This document shows positions 44,901 through 56,765 of a stretch of DNA of 64,000 nucleotides, piece after piece. The notes under the pieces were generated by a model that was given only the letters and a program-made list of their open reading frames with translations, did not search any database and was not told where the DNA came from. The position numbers were made by a program, and so were the translations under genes. Position 1 is the stretch's first letter. The number at the start of each line of letters is the position of its first letter. The DNA lies in assembly GCA_946406115.1 (NCBI GenBank), contig OX291547.1:8995001-9059000 (forward strand), given 5' to 3'. Origin of the DNA: Apoda limacodes (taxonomy: Eukaryota > Arthropoda > Insecta > Lepidoptera > Limacodidae).

Positions 44901-45019
44901 AATAAATAAATATATTTGGACATTACATACAGCGCCGTCTGGCCCCAAAGTAAGCAAAGCTTGTGTTATGGCTACTGGACAATGGATACAAATACATATC
45001 ATTACTTTCTTTTCGTAAA

Positions 45020-45735
45020 TACATACAACATATAAAATGCTTTGTCCTGAATGACTGACGAATCAACGCACAGCCTAAACCGCTGATCGTAGAGACCTGA
45101 AACTTGGAGTGTGTGTTCTTTGTATGACGTAGGCATCCGATAAGAAAGGATTTTCCGCAATTGTACCCCTAAGGGGGTGAAAAACGGGGGCAAAGTTTGT
45201 ATGGGAAAACGTGATTTCTTAGCCTAATCTACTTCAAATTTTGCATAAACCTTTTTTAACAGAATTGATGGAAAACGTGTTTCGTATTTTATTGAAATTC
45301 ACCCCCTAACGGGGTTAAAAAGGGGTAGAACGTTATTTTGGCGGTGATTTGCTTCGAAGTTGATATCAATACTCCGTAGTGCTTTTGATTTAAATTACAT
45401 TATTATATTTTTACACATGACTGAAAGCTCAATCCGATTTTATTTAAAAAAAGGTTGAACTCGCTTAAAAATATAAGCAAATACTCTTTAAAATTGGAAT
45501 GTCTCAAAAGTCACCGTAGTATATTACTACCTTGTTTGAAGGTTTAAGCTTAAAGAGGTTATGCAGTTTTTAGGTGTTTGATTTTTTGTGTATAATAATA
45601 GTAGTAGAGGTCAGTGATAATAATACTTTTCTTTTTCTTTTTCTTCCTATGTATACATATTAAATGCTTTGTCCTGAATGACTGACAGATCAACGCACAG
45701 CCTAAACCGCTAATCATAGAGACATGAAAGTTGTG
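45020..45735 (+). repeat. Decayed interspersed repeat with repeated head
   Basis: GTCCTGAATGACTGACGAAT and CAACGCACAGCCTAAACCGC at 45044 recur almost exactly at 45670. Between them are TACCCCTAAGGGGGTGAAAA and CACCCCCTAACGGGGTTAAA, typical internal blocks of this lepidopteran repeat. Small open frames are not genes. Confidence 0.6.
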
Positions 45736-46050
45736 AACCGATTGTAATGAAATTTTGGTAAGTTGTTATACACACGCCGGGGAATGTTTCTGAGACAGAA
45801 AAAAACGTTCAAGTGCGAGTCGGACTCGCGCAATAAGGGTAAACCGATTTAAATGAAATTTTGGTAAGTTGTTATGCACATGCCGGGGAAGGTTTCTGAG
45901 AAAGAAAAAAGGGTCAAGTGCGAGTCGGACTCGCGCAATAAGGGTAAACCGATTGTAATAATTTTTGTAAGTACCTTTCACAACAGGTCGGCGCGGCAGT
46001 TGTTTAAAAAGAAGAAACAACGTTCGCCGGGTCAGCAAGTATCATATAGA
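45736..46050 (+). repeat. Head-to-tail dimeric repeat (copy 2)
   Basis: Two ~107-bp units each contain CAAGTGCGAGTCGGACTCGC, GCAATAAGGGTAAACCGATT and GCCGGGGAA-GTTTCTGAGA. The array ends in GCGGCAGTTGTTTAAAAAG, AAACAAC and GCCGGGTCAGCAAGT. The order and ending equal those of the dimer at 23.17-23.49 kb. Confidence 0.7.
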
Positions 46051-46190
46051 AATACACCCAGACTGCAGACAAACACAAATTTTTATCATATAAATGTTTG
46101 TTCAGTGCAGGAATCGAACCCACACCCTCTGCACAGCAGCTGGCCACACTACCAACTAGGCTGCGAGCGAGCTTGATGATGATGATGATT
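46045..46190 (-). repeat. tRNA-derived SINE, minus strand
   Basis: On the minus strand, GCAGCCTAGTTGGTAGTGTG (A-box-like) precedes GTGTGGGTTCGATTCCTGCA (B-box) by about 40 nt, followed by AACAAACATTTATATGATAA. This is the tRNA-like head and start of a SINE body, not an intact tRNA: no cloverleaf or acceptor stem is evident. Confidence 0.65.
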
Positions 46191-48245
46191 TAGAAGAAAT
46201 TGATAAGATGAATGACCCTTTCGATAGACGCCGTGACGTCATAAAATAGACAGAGTTTTCGTCTCATATTTTACAATTTACGGTATTACGGTACCTTGTG
46301 GTAACTTGTTAAAAAAGTAAAACTTGGCATTAGTTTCTTATTTTCAGAAGTCAGACATTTTTCAAAATTTATCACGAGCAGTTGGTCTTTATTTTCCTGG
46401 CATCTACAATTACACAATACATGTATAGAAAATACCAAAAGGTGCCTATAATTATTATTTGAGCAAAGTTATTTAAAGACATAATAGCAGTACTATTTTT
46501 CCTTTTAGTTAATACCATTGACAACAAACGTACATTACATTAACCGTACCCAGCCTTGGATTGAAAGAGAAAAACAGTTAAAAAGTGTGTGGTTTACACA
46601 AGCAAGTTTCTTGCAGAAATGGAGGCTGTGTAATGATTTGTTTATCATGTCTGCCCCATACGTTTTCACACTGGTCGATCTTGAGCCAACTGCATCCAGA
46701 GCTCGTGGCTCCCTGTTCGTCTATCAACGCGGAAAGTATTCGTCTCACGCTTCCTCTAGTAGTTTGTGGTTGCCAATTAAGAACCTATCGGTTTCATCTC
46801 TTCGCCTCACTCCCGCAATGAAACATTAAGCAGTCTGGCTCTGTCGCGTAATGCGAGGAAATAAGGCATATTGGAACGTAAAACAACCTATCGTAACAGA
46901 CGATAGGTAAAATGAAACTTAATAACGAAATGTATTTTAGTTGCTTGGTAACAATGGATGCGGGGGCAACAGGGCAGGCTGGGCGAGCGGAAGGAGTTGG
47001 CATCAATCAGAAAAAAGAAAGGAAAATAAAAACATGGTATCCTGCAAAAGAAAAGAAATAAGTAATTGTAAATTAGAAATTAAGAGTAAAATTCTCGCTG
47101 GCCCTCCTGATAGAACGAGTCGACGAAAAAGGTGGTAAGTGAGCAATATAGTTCAGGAAAAACATTCGGTGAATTACATTATCTATCTAGTGTTAATAAT
47201 AACTTACCTATTTGCATAGCGTCAAATCCAGAAGCTACTCAAAGACTAGAATTAATCGTGGTGGATGAGGATGGCTATTGGGGAAGCAGAAAGAATAGAA
47301 CGGAGGCCATTCGGGGAAACAAAAAGTTTTCTCAATAACCAAACTTTGAGTTGCGTTCAGAGGCTAGTCATTTTGTAGCGGAGTTGTTCGGTCGATTATG
47401 TCGTATCGAATACACACAAATATACATCTTTACGTACTGAAACTAGGCAAAAGGGGTCATTATGCGGACTTTGCAACAAGCTCCTTACACACAGCTCGTT
47501 AGGCAATTATACAGTTTGGGCTTATTTAGGAGGTCCACATTTAAAGATCATGTTTCTGTGCCATAATTTATCACTGACAAACAACATACGGGACTCTGAG
47601 GTGTTTAGACCGCAAAAGTGTTAATACTCCACCTTAATATGCAACAAGAAAAAAAAACTAAAAATAAAAGTTTTCTATACTACATTTTGTTTTATTTCAA
47701 AGTAAGGGCTTGGCTACAACTGACGGAAGATACGTCGCATTTGTCAGTCGGCTGTCAGCGTCACGCGAAAACAGAAAATATCCAACTATACATACTTGAT
47801 GACGAAGATTACCTAATGGCTTTGCTATTCCCTTTAATCGAAGTATTCACCCATCTATGCATCTTTAGCCGCAAAGTGGCAGTTTATTGTTGCATTTGTT
47901 GAAGAAGTCAGCTTACTAAATGACTACGCTAGGCAACGGCGTTTCTCGACATATCCATTGTACATATTTTTGACGGCCGAGGCAAATTTCATCTGAATTG
48001 GTACAGCAGTTTAAGCGTGAAAAGGTATCAGACAGACAGACAGATTTTGTTTTTTCATATTTTAATTTTTACCATTCCATAATTACTACTAACGAATCAA
48101 CGGTTGAGTCAACGTTTTTGGATATCTCACTGTTTACTACTGCTTCTACGTATGCATTATTTAATTCTTTACTTTCTTCCAAATCTTCTATGTGGTCTTT
48201 AAATCCTTTTGATTTTAAGCTAGCCCTTTTGTCGTACACTCAATC
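46191..48245. other. Intergenic, no supported gene
   Basis: Open frames at 46518-46829, 46941-47138, 47132-47338 and 47618-47902 lack recognisable domains, signal peptides or splice context. Slightly higher GC at 46.65-46.85 kb is unexplained. Confidence 0.35.
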
Positions 48246-48248
48246 TGT

Positions 48249-48600
48249 GCCGTTTAGGAGAAGATCAGTGACACACCGACTGCAGCGCCACCTACCGGGT
48301 TCAATTGTGTTACCAAACCTTTCAGGGACCCACTCGAACGAACACAAAAGATATCATTACCATCTTCCCTGCCGTTTAAGAGATTAGTGACACACCAACT
48401 GCAGCGTCAGCTACCAGGTCCATTTATGAATTCAAACCTTACAGGGACGCACTCGAACGTACACAAAAAATATCATTAAAATCGTCTCTGCAGTTTAGGA
48501 GAAGATGACACACCGACTGCAGCGCATTGCATTTGTATTTTACCTAAATTGTTATAGCCGTTTAGAAGGAGTTAGGTGACAAACACACGTACAGAAGAAT
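48249..48600 (-). repeat. Tandem array, ~120-bp period, about 2.5 to 3 units
   Basis: Units start at 48249, 48371, 48490 and partially 48556 with GCCGTTTAGGAGAAG or close variants. Each carries GTGACACACCGACTGCAGCG and CTCGAACGAACACAAAA. In reverse complement the unit matches the interior of the short repeat at 42.1-42.3 kb (AAACGG-TG-ACCGATTT, GGCGCTGCAGT). Confidence 0.72.
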
Positions 48601-48785
48601 TGTACGTAGAAAAAAAATCGACTCACACTTCCCGTTTTCAAGTAGCCTATGTCCTTTCTCGAAACTCAGACTATCTCCATGCGAAGTTTCATCCGTGGTT
48701 TAAGCGTGAAGACGTAAAAGACAGACAGACAAGCAGACAGAGTTACATTCGCATTTATTATATAAGTATGGATATGGATTCCTGG
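48600..48785 (-). repeat. Helitron-like short repeat, minus strand, partial
   Basis: TTCAAGTAGCCTATGTCCTT, CTCCATGCGAAGTTTCATCC and TACATTCGCATTTATTATAT are the reverse of the family at 8.0 kb. Confidence 0.6.
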
Positions 48786-49189
48786 ATTATGAGAATGCCT
48801 GCAGTTCATCTAAAGTCTTATAAAACTCTTACTACCTATTTAATTATTACATTCATGCATAATAACAGTGATAAATATAATAACACGATATGCTAATCAG
48901 TTATGCATGCTGGCGTCAAAACTTACTAATAACTATGAAGCAATTAGTGTTTTCGAGATATAATATGGCCTTGTCGCATATCTACAAGGTACGACTACTC
49001 GTGAAGTCGTGACGGATTGGTGATGGAAGACCAAAACAGTAGATTGAAACGTTTCCTATCTCATCCCACAGGAATATAAAAAAACCAACGTTTCAACTTA
49101 AAAAGTAAAAATGAAATAGTTTATTCTAGTACAATTACCCCCACCAATATAATATTACAAATAGTAAACTTTTTTAGAATAATCAAGGA

Positions 49190-49260
49190 GTTGCGGTAAG
49201 AATCCCACGCTAATAACCAACTTTAGGGCGGGCGAAGCAGCGGGCCAAAGCTAGTCTTAT
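49190..49260 (+). repeat. Helitron-like short repeat 3' end
   Basis: GGAGTTGCGGTAAGAATCCC, ACTTTAGGGCGGGCGAAGC and GGGCCAAAGCTAGT: the hairpin and CTAGT terminus of the family. Confidence 0.6.
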
Positions 49261-49397
49261 ATAATTTAGTCTGATAGATGTTTCTATTTTACAGGCAAAA
49301 AACGTTTTACAGTTAATGGTTAGTTTATGTAGATATATATGTATGGAATAGTCGGTGCGCTAGTTCCAATTTAGTAAAAAAATGTTAGCCTTTTAAG

Positions 49398-49645
49398 AAA
49401 TTAGCTTTTGCCCCCGCCGCCGTTCCATCCGCCCTAAATTCGGTAAGCGGTGTAGGGTTTCAACGGCAACTCCTCATTTTTAGAAAAAAACCGACTCACA
49501 CTTGACGTTTTCAAGTAGCCCGTGTCGTTTCCCGAGACCATAACTATCTCCATGCAAAATTTCATCTTAAACGGTACAACGGTTTAAAGGTAAAAAGGTA
49601 GCCAGACAAACATAATTAGTTTCGCATTTATAATATAAATATAGA
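49398..49645 (-). repeat. Helitron-like short repeat, full minus-strand copy
   Basis: It begins TTAGCTTTTGCCCCCGCC and CCGCCCTAAATTCGGTAAGC, passes CTCCATGCAAAATTTCATCT, and ends GTTTCGCATTTATAATATAA. It is a complete reverse copy of the 8.0-kb element. Confidence 0.65.
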
Positions 49646-51690
49646 TTACGAAATTAGTAACGGCACATAATGAGATTCGATTCTCAAGCTTATACTGCAC
49701 AACATTCCCGCGCTGGATACGAGAAAATGGCTAATGGAGTAGATCATAAGAAAAATACAACCCACAGAGGGCAGTTCGGATAGACTTGACCGATCAAGAT
49801 TGAGTTCATACTCTAAGGCTAGGTATAACTACATAAACATAGAACCCTACAAATTTAATTATTGTAGTGTTAATAATTCAAGAACCCATGAAATGAAATG
49901 CATCTTGATATTGTTGTGACGATTCTTGATGGCCATAGCATAGATAAAATATAGACCTGTTGTATAAGAAATAATACCTTTTCATTTGAGGAAAAGAAAA
50001 CTTATAACATCTGCCTATTTCAAAGTTCAGCTTGAGCGAATACTCTGGAATTATTTTGTAGGTATAAAAACAAATGCGTAGTAAGCATTGATTACTAAGA
50101 AAAGTTTCTTATATCACACAATAGAAATGAGTAATAGTATCAATAGGTTATCGCAAAAGAGGAATAATTAATGGCCAACATTAATCAGAAATATTTAAAA
50201 GATTTGTTTCCTCGAAGTCAAGTAGGTATGTTGTTTGATAATGCGTTAATTATGTGTAGGTGCAGCGTTGCCATATCTACTAACTTATTTATTAATAGAT
50301 CTACCAGCCTAATCCCTCAGGTACTTATTTTTTCTAAATATTACTATGCCCTTTTGAAAATAACTTTTTTTAATAACGTTTGAATTCACATTATAACACA
50401 TTACAATCAACGGTATATTGCACCGGAATTAGACGAAAAATATGAAATAGAAATATGATTAAAATAAAATGAAATAGAAATGGAACTCCAACATGAGTTG
50501 CTAAAATACATATAATATTTTTCTTGTAACAAAAGATGGGAGGTGAGGTGTATTATATATGTAGAAATTGAAATGAATTTTTAGATTTAGTAATTTAAGT
50601 CCGACACAATATTTTACAGCAAAAATTAAAAATCCAATATTTCGAACGAAGAAAATTTATATCTAAGCACCTACTTATTGTTCGCCTTAATAACGTCTAT
50701 AAAGTTACCCCGCTAGAGCGCGCGTCCGTTGCTATACAATTTTTAATTCTTTATTTTTGCCCTAAAATTCAAAAATTGGAGTAAAATGCAAAAAAAAAAC
50801 TATGCATATATATATGGGAGGTGGGTCAAGCAGGAAATGGTATTTTATGGTTCGGCAACACAACACCTACAATTTCAGATGTGTTGTATGTCACTGGAAT
50901 CTAGTTACACATTCTTTCCTAGTCCCGGTGGACTACATTTTGAGTCCCGGAAGAGGACATGGGCTACTTGAAAATGTCAAGTCTCAGTCGGTTTTTTCGC
51001 TAGTAAATATTATAAATGCGAAAGTATATAAATGTGTTTTTCAATACTCAGTAGAATCGGACGTGATAGTAGCTTAATGAAGGTAAACTGTGCGTAAGTA
51101 TAGCTATACCATTCTATAATCTACCAAATTCTTCTAATTTTTGACACTTTTTCTACTAAAGTTAAACTTGGCAACACTGTGTAGGTAGGTACCTTTGTTG
51201 TTAACTGTCGGAATTGCAAATTTGTATTGTTGTTTTTTTACTTTAAATCATAATATTTCAAATAATTGTTATCTTTACAAAAGTAAACACAGTATTCATC
51301 AGTCATTCTCATTACGATAAAGTTCTGACCTGTTAGCGAATCGTTGTTTTTTTGTAGAAGATACTTTTTGATGCTTTAGAACGTTATAGAAATAAAGTTG
51401 TTGAGTTTCATATATTAACTTTCAAACCGCAGAAATTCCACCTTCTAATTTTGACTTGAAAAAAAATCTGTTTATTGAAACATGTAGAAAGAGCATGCAG
51501 CATAAACAAAAAGTGGTCATAGATAATCGTAGCTACTACTTAGTACCTACAATATAAACAACTTTTTTTTAAGAAAATTAAATTCGGAAAATTTGCTCCT
51601 AAAGCAGACAAGATAAAAAACCCAGGGAAATAATCCTACTAAGAAAACACAGCATTCTACATCGGAGCGAAGAAACTCGTATCTAGCTAA
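49646..51690. other. Intergenic, AT-rich
   Basis: No supported gene. Fragments such as TATTATAAATGCGAAAGTAT near 51008 belong to the short repeat families. Confidence 0.35.
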
Positions 51691-51699
51691 ATGTGCTGT

Positions 51700-51915
51700 C
51701 AGTGGTGTCAGGGTTTCGTACCCAAAGCCCTAAAAACGGCCACTTTTAGCAGAAATGCCAACTAAAACTCACAGATATTATGTAAAAACTACATTAAACT
51801 TTCTAAAAATAGCTTATGACCAGCTTTATATTTGCCACATTTGGATTTTAGAAATTCGTTTTCTACGAAGAGAAAATTGAGGATATCTAATGGCGGCGCT
51901 AGTTAGCTGATATAT
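51700..51915 (+). repeat. Half-arm of the palindromic element
   Basis: GCCACTTTTAGCAGAAATGC, AACTTTCTAAAAATAGCTTA and AATGGCGGCGCTAGTTAG match one arm plus outer flank of the palindrome at 39.65-39.98 kb. Confidence 0.6.
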
Positions 51916-52761
51916 GCGCCTTAATGTTTAATTTGATTGATATCAACTTGATAACTCCCACGCCATCTCGAGTAAAAGCGTCTTGACAGATAAACAGACA
52001 AACTTTTTTTTTATCGTAACTACAAAATAAACGATTTTTGAATTTTTCCTATATATATTATGTAAGACCTTACTTCGTGGTAAATTTCATAATTATAGGA
52101 CAACGGGAAGTACTAAAAGTAAGTAGGTTTTGATTTATTTGTGAATGCCAAAATATGCTACAAAAATGGCTGTATTTTTTATTGCGTTGATATAAGTCTT
52201 ATAAAAGCTTATTTTTTTACAGCTTCAAGGGACCGTAGACCTTAGTATTTGATATTAATTTTAAGTTGATACCTTCATGCGTTCCTAAGAAAAAGGGTCT
52301 TGACAGACAGACAAACAGACGCCAAAGTGATCCTATAAGCGTTCCTTTTTTTCCTTTTGAGGTAAGGAACTCTTAAAAATCTTACGACGCTGATTTTTAA
52401 TCATTCGCCTACGGAACCCTAAAATAATCAAACGGGTGAATTTTACTACATGCTACGGACCTCCAAAATTCGTCGAACGTTCAGATTTTTCGAAACAATA
52501 GCGTTCAATTTACATTTTTACATTAGACTTCATATGGGTATGTACGTCTTCAAATCGTGAAACGAACGCGGACAGAGATGACGAAACAATAAGAGTTTAG
52601 ATTGTACCTAATGAACCCTAAAATCGATTAAAAAATATATTTATACAATAATATTTCACAAATGTATCAGAAACAAAAGGCAATTTATAACTTAATTATA
52701 GCTCTGCTCTAAATGCTACGGGATGGCAATTACCAAAACATAACCACTACCTACACACTTC

Positions 52762-53165
52762 TTAAGAAGATACGATTCACGGCGCCTCGCAGCATGTTTT
52801 ATACATACAAATTTCCTACTTGTTACGGACATTTGTTGATCAAATACTAGAAAATTTTGTAGAATGTTTGTATGATCTCAAGCTGAATATCTATGCCTTG
52901 GTTTTCCAAAATCCTCAAAATTTTATTACTTTAATCTTATTCAAGATCATTTATATAAAAACTAGAATCCTGTATTGCTTTTAAACTTTATAATTTATTA
53001 TAAAACTGGCACACTGCAGAACTAGACATTCCTGCAGACCTAGACATTTACTCCTAGAGCACGTCTTCAAAATTTCATGGTGTTTGATTTGTAAGTGTCA
53101 AAAATAATTAGAAAATTCGTTTGTATGAAGCACACTGCAAGGCGCCGCGAATCGTATTCTCTTAA
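52762..53165. mobile_element. 396-bp MITE-like element flanked by TTAA
   Basis: TTAA at 52762-52765 and 53162-53165 bracket 52766-53161. The ends are imperfect terminal inverted repeats of about 50 bp: GAAGATACGATTCACGGCGC on the left and, in reverse complement, GAGAATACGATTCGCGGCGC on the right, continuing with similarity through ATACA-AC-AATTT. No coding capacity. TTAA flanks are typical of piggyBac-type insertion, so a piggyBac-related MITE is inferred, although the terminal bases are not the usual CCC. Confidence 0.72.
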
Positions 53166-53227
53166 AAAAATCAATGATTGAAGTAGTTATCAAAAGTATC
53201 AATACTTCGTATCATACTTGTAGGTAA

Positions 53228-53520
53228 AGTCTTTTGACTGCTTCTTGTGACCGGGTACTCGAACACCAGGTTAAGTTCGAGAATGACCATTCACCGTTCT
53301 CTATTGACTCGCTTTGGCTTTTGACCCACAACACCATTCACAACTTGGAGAAAATTACAGTTTACAAGAGTATGATAGCAAATGACGAAATACATAAATT
53401 AAGCCGGTCTGTCTGTGACGGTCTCATTGAGAAAATTGGGTACAAACAGGTACAAACAATGAATGAACTTTATTTTAATACAATTGAAATGACATTTCAT
53501 CTGAAAACAGTTACCGCTTA
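53228..53520 (+). other. Unrecognised open frame abutting a LINE 3' end
   Basis: About 97 codons open from a stop at 53225, containing LEHQVKFENDHSPFSIDSLW and SVCDGLIEKIGYKQVQTMNE, ending VTA at 53520. The nominal start is not an ATG. Immediately downstream are TTTGCCACCGTGGTGGTATA and an A-run, the APE-type LINE 3' end, so the frame may be LINE C-terminal-derived, transduced sequence or chance. No domain was recognised. Confidence 0.25.
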
Positions 53521-53521
53521 G

Positions 53522-53560
53522 CATCTAGTTTGCCACCGTGGTGGTATAAAAAAAACAATA
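53522..53560 (+). repeat. LINE 3' end fragment with A-run
   Basis: GCATCTAGTTTGCCACCGTG followed by GTGGTATAAAAAAAAC is the terminal segment of the APE-type LINE family. Confidence 0.6.
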
Positions 53561-53657
53561 CAACGGTATTATAGATGGCTTAGTTCAAAATATATATTTA
53601 ATACTATACTTACTGAATAACGGAAAAGGTATACACATATAGGTAAACCTCTCGCAT

Positions 53658-53694
53658 GGTAAGGTGCCAAACTATTTATGTTTGGCACCTTACC
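53658..53694. repeat. Perfect 15-bp hairpin
   Basis: GGTAAGGTGCCAAAC (53658-53672), a 7-nt TATTTAT loop, and GTTTGGCACCTTACC (53680-53694). Confidence 0.8.
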
Positions 53695-53839
53695 TACCCT
53701 ACCACAGCAATATTTCCAAGGATGCTGGCAGCTCTCTTCTTAACACCTGCTGCTCCTACCTATTTGGGAGCAATTCCTTTAAACAAACAATGCTGGGCTG
53801 GTTTCTACTGCAAACGCCATAAATACGCGGCTCGGTGAG

Positions 53840-54330
53840 GAACTCGTTACTCTGTTGCATTAGTCTATCAGAAACGATAAGTGAAGTCAGGCAACGTCAG
53901 GCATATTCACGGTCAGCACCTGGATAGGTGATCGCCTTGTGACACATTTTTCTAAGCTCCTGTCGATCCTGGCTGTTGTCACATGACGGAGTCGTTAAGC
54001 TAAGATGCCTTATTTGCGGCTTGAAAACTTAACACTCGGGTGGCCACAAGTTTCAGAAAAGTCCATAATTTCGCATTGGTTCAGCGTGGTGGACTATGGC
54101 TTAAGCCTCCTTCAAGAAAAGGCCTGGAACTATAACCTAAACTATAGGATTGGCGCTACTTGATTAGAGTAATAAATCCTTCACCTTTCAGCTCATTGCC
54201 GAGCTTATCGTGCTACTTGTAGCGTCAGAGACGCCAGCAAAATTAATTGTGTTGACAATAATGCTAACATGTTTGGATGATTGAAGGATTTTCGAATAAA
54301 CATGCGATTTAATATCGTAATAAAAACATC
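53840..54330 (+). repeat. Decayed short interspersed repeat
   Basis: GGTCAGCACCTGGATAGGTG and ATCGCCTTGTGACAC near 53912-53945, then TTTCGCATTGGTTCAGCGTG and GTGGACTATGGCTTAAGCC near 54072-54110, are phrases I associate with an abundant lepidopteran repeat. The first resembles a 5S-rRNA-like motif but is far too short for a gene. Confidence 0.4.
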
Positions 54331-56500
54331 CTCGATTCTTGAAAACCAGTTCTATTGTACGGGAATAACAAAAAATTAAAGGTCAAATCGCAATGACGTC
54401 CTTTTATAGATATGTGGAAATCTAATAAATAATTATTTGGCATCACAAGTTGGGGCATCTCATCTCATTTTATCAAAATTAAGTGACGAACAAGTTTTGA
54501 GTACATATATAATGAAAAAAGGAAGAGGGAAGTAACCAAATGTGAAATAGTATCCCTAATATATGCAGCATAGATATGCAAGTTCAGTACTATATACTAT
54601 ATAGTACAGATAGGCAACGGCCCATACATTTACTGGAACACTAAGATTAGTTCTGTAATACGAGTGCGTGGCGCTAGTGCGCAAAACGGAAAGGATTTTT
54701 TTTTCTTAAATTCAATTATTACTAGCCAGCTTATAAATTACTTTTCTAATGTGGCTTTATAGATACCAAGTTCCATCCCAGACTAATATTTATATTGTTG
54801 TGTACCAAAGGACGTAAAATCAAACAACGTTCTCAAAGTTGACATTGTTTATTCATAAATATTCATGAAATGTACATTTATTTTCGATTTTCTTAAATTA
54901 TTAAGCTAATTACTTAGGCCGCAATTAATAATTATTAGACCATTTACGAAAGTTTTTGTTTAGTTTTGAACTAAAACTTCAATGTAATATATAGTATAGT
55001 TTGAACTTTCATTAATGTTTTAAAACAATATTCGTGTAAGATTATTGAAATGATAAAGAATGTTAGACAATACATTCTAATACAAAATATCTGTAGATAT
55101 TATTTTTTTGAGTATCATCATACCTAGGCACAGGCTTATATTTTTTGTTTCCTCGTCGTACAAAAGAGATTTCTAAAATGTTAATAAACAATTATTTATT
55201 AATAGCTACTAATAGACTAGCTATTTTTAAAATGTTGTGTATTTTCTGTATAATATACCTAAATTGATAATATGATAATTCATATTAGCAAATTCACCTA
55301 AATAAGGTTTGTACTATTACTTATGTTTTTTTCACGTCAAAAAGTGTACTCAGGACTGTAACAAAATTAATCAAATTCTTACAAACTTATCTCTCCTAAT
55401 AATCTTAAAAAGTTCTCTATCGTAAATTACCATACAAGATTCAACCTTGCAATGATTATAGCGACACCTGCAAGGCAAAACTTCGTAAACCATTTGTCGT
55501 AAGTTTACAGAAGAGCGCGTCGAAGTTTCAAAAAATTCTTAGTGACGTCTGTTACGTCCTAATGCCATTCAAACTAAAAAAAATGTTCAAAAAGGAATGT
55601 TTTATATTTCTGTATGATTAATGTGCTATAAGTACTTTCATTTTATTACCTTTTCTGAGTTACAATGAGTTTGCACGGCATAAACTTTATAAAGTGACAT
55701 TGTAACTAGGACATACAATTAAATTTTGTGTATCAATATTTGCTTATATTGACTTAAATATGGTGCCTGTGGATGTGAACCATCTTGTGGAGATAGAAAA
55801 TACACAGTTGCAAGTGCCAACACCAATATATAAGCTAATACTTTTTACTACTAGTTCTTTATTCTGTGATATGGACTCTTCCATGTTGACTAGGCAACCA
55901 ATTCAAAGTCACCTTCGACGTGTAGTTTTTTGGACAAGATGTTATCTCTAAATCATATGTAAACCTACTCTAACCGACGATAGCCACTCTGAAACAATAA
56001 ATTTAAATACGTTCAAAGATATGACATAATCATTCTAAATTTTTTACATTCCTACACGATGAGCTAATTTTATTTACTACGTACAGGGTATTTTTGTACA
56101 GATACGATTTTTTACAGTGGGTATAATATTTTTACGATTATCTATATATATACTTCGCCTATATACTTCGCCTGTAAATCAACTAACATTTAGGTTATAC
56201 TATGATCCTCAGCAGATTCCAAAATCTGTGCCCTCGAGATATATCTCCAAGCCTCTGAAGAGCTGCCGTCCGGCCACAAAAAACTATGGCAACCAATGTG
56301 GACAAGGATCTTCATTTTCGCCGAATTATATCAGGCTGAACAAAATTGACACAGGGCAAAATTGCAAAACCAAAAAGCTGTAAGAAAACCCGTCTGCAAA
56401 TATAGGTGGAAAAATATTATGAGTAAGTCAGTAAAAATATTTTGACCCAAAACCACTTGCATTCTACCTTGTGCAAAACGTAGCCTTAATTTAATAGTGG
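54331..56500. other. Intergenic, AT-rich, nothing recognised
   Basis: No coding block with supporting evidence on either strand. Open frames at 55760-55951 and 56117-56383 lack domains. Confidence 0.35.
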
Positions 56501-56504
56501 AGTA

Positions 56505-56765
56505 GAGGACCGAATGGCGCATTGCAGTGGTAGAACAGGCGACTGTCGAAGTTCGGGTTCGATTTCCGGTAAGGGCCCGCTAATTATGTTATTATAAAGT
56601 TGTCTCGACTCTGGTTGCGACCAGTACTGTATGGTATACGGATATTTGGGGCAGTCATTATTGGCTATATATTGGTTATGTACTATTTTATACTATTATT
56701 ATTTCTGGAGGCTGTACGGACTGTGAACAACTGTTTTAAGTTTATAATTATGACGTAAAAATCTT
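56505..56765 (+). repeat. tRNA-derived SINE, plus strand
   Basis: An A-box-like TGGCGCATTGCAGTGG (56515-56530) and B-box GGTTCGATTTCC (56556-56567) are followed by CCGGTAAGGGCCCGC and a body with GTCTCGACTCTGGTTGCGAC and GGAGGCTGTACGGACTGTG. This is the split Pol III promoter and body of a tRNA-derived SINE. Confidence 0.68.

Noticed and set aside
23165..46050. CRISPR-like array of spaced repeats
   Set aside because: The repeated blocks are long dispersed eukaryotic elements with near-identical intervening DNA, not short repeats with unique spacers.
46518..46829. Overlapping 103- and 78-codon frames as a small gene
   Set aside because: No domain, signal peptide, splice or promoter evidence; both overlapping frames are open, which is typical of chance in a slightly GC-richer patch.
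53905..53945. 5S rRNA gene fragment (CACCTGGATAGGTGATCGCC)
   Set aside because: Only a short motif resembles 5S rRNA; the rest does not follow, and a related phrase at 43.55 kb points to a dispersed repeat.
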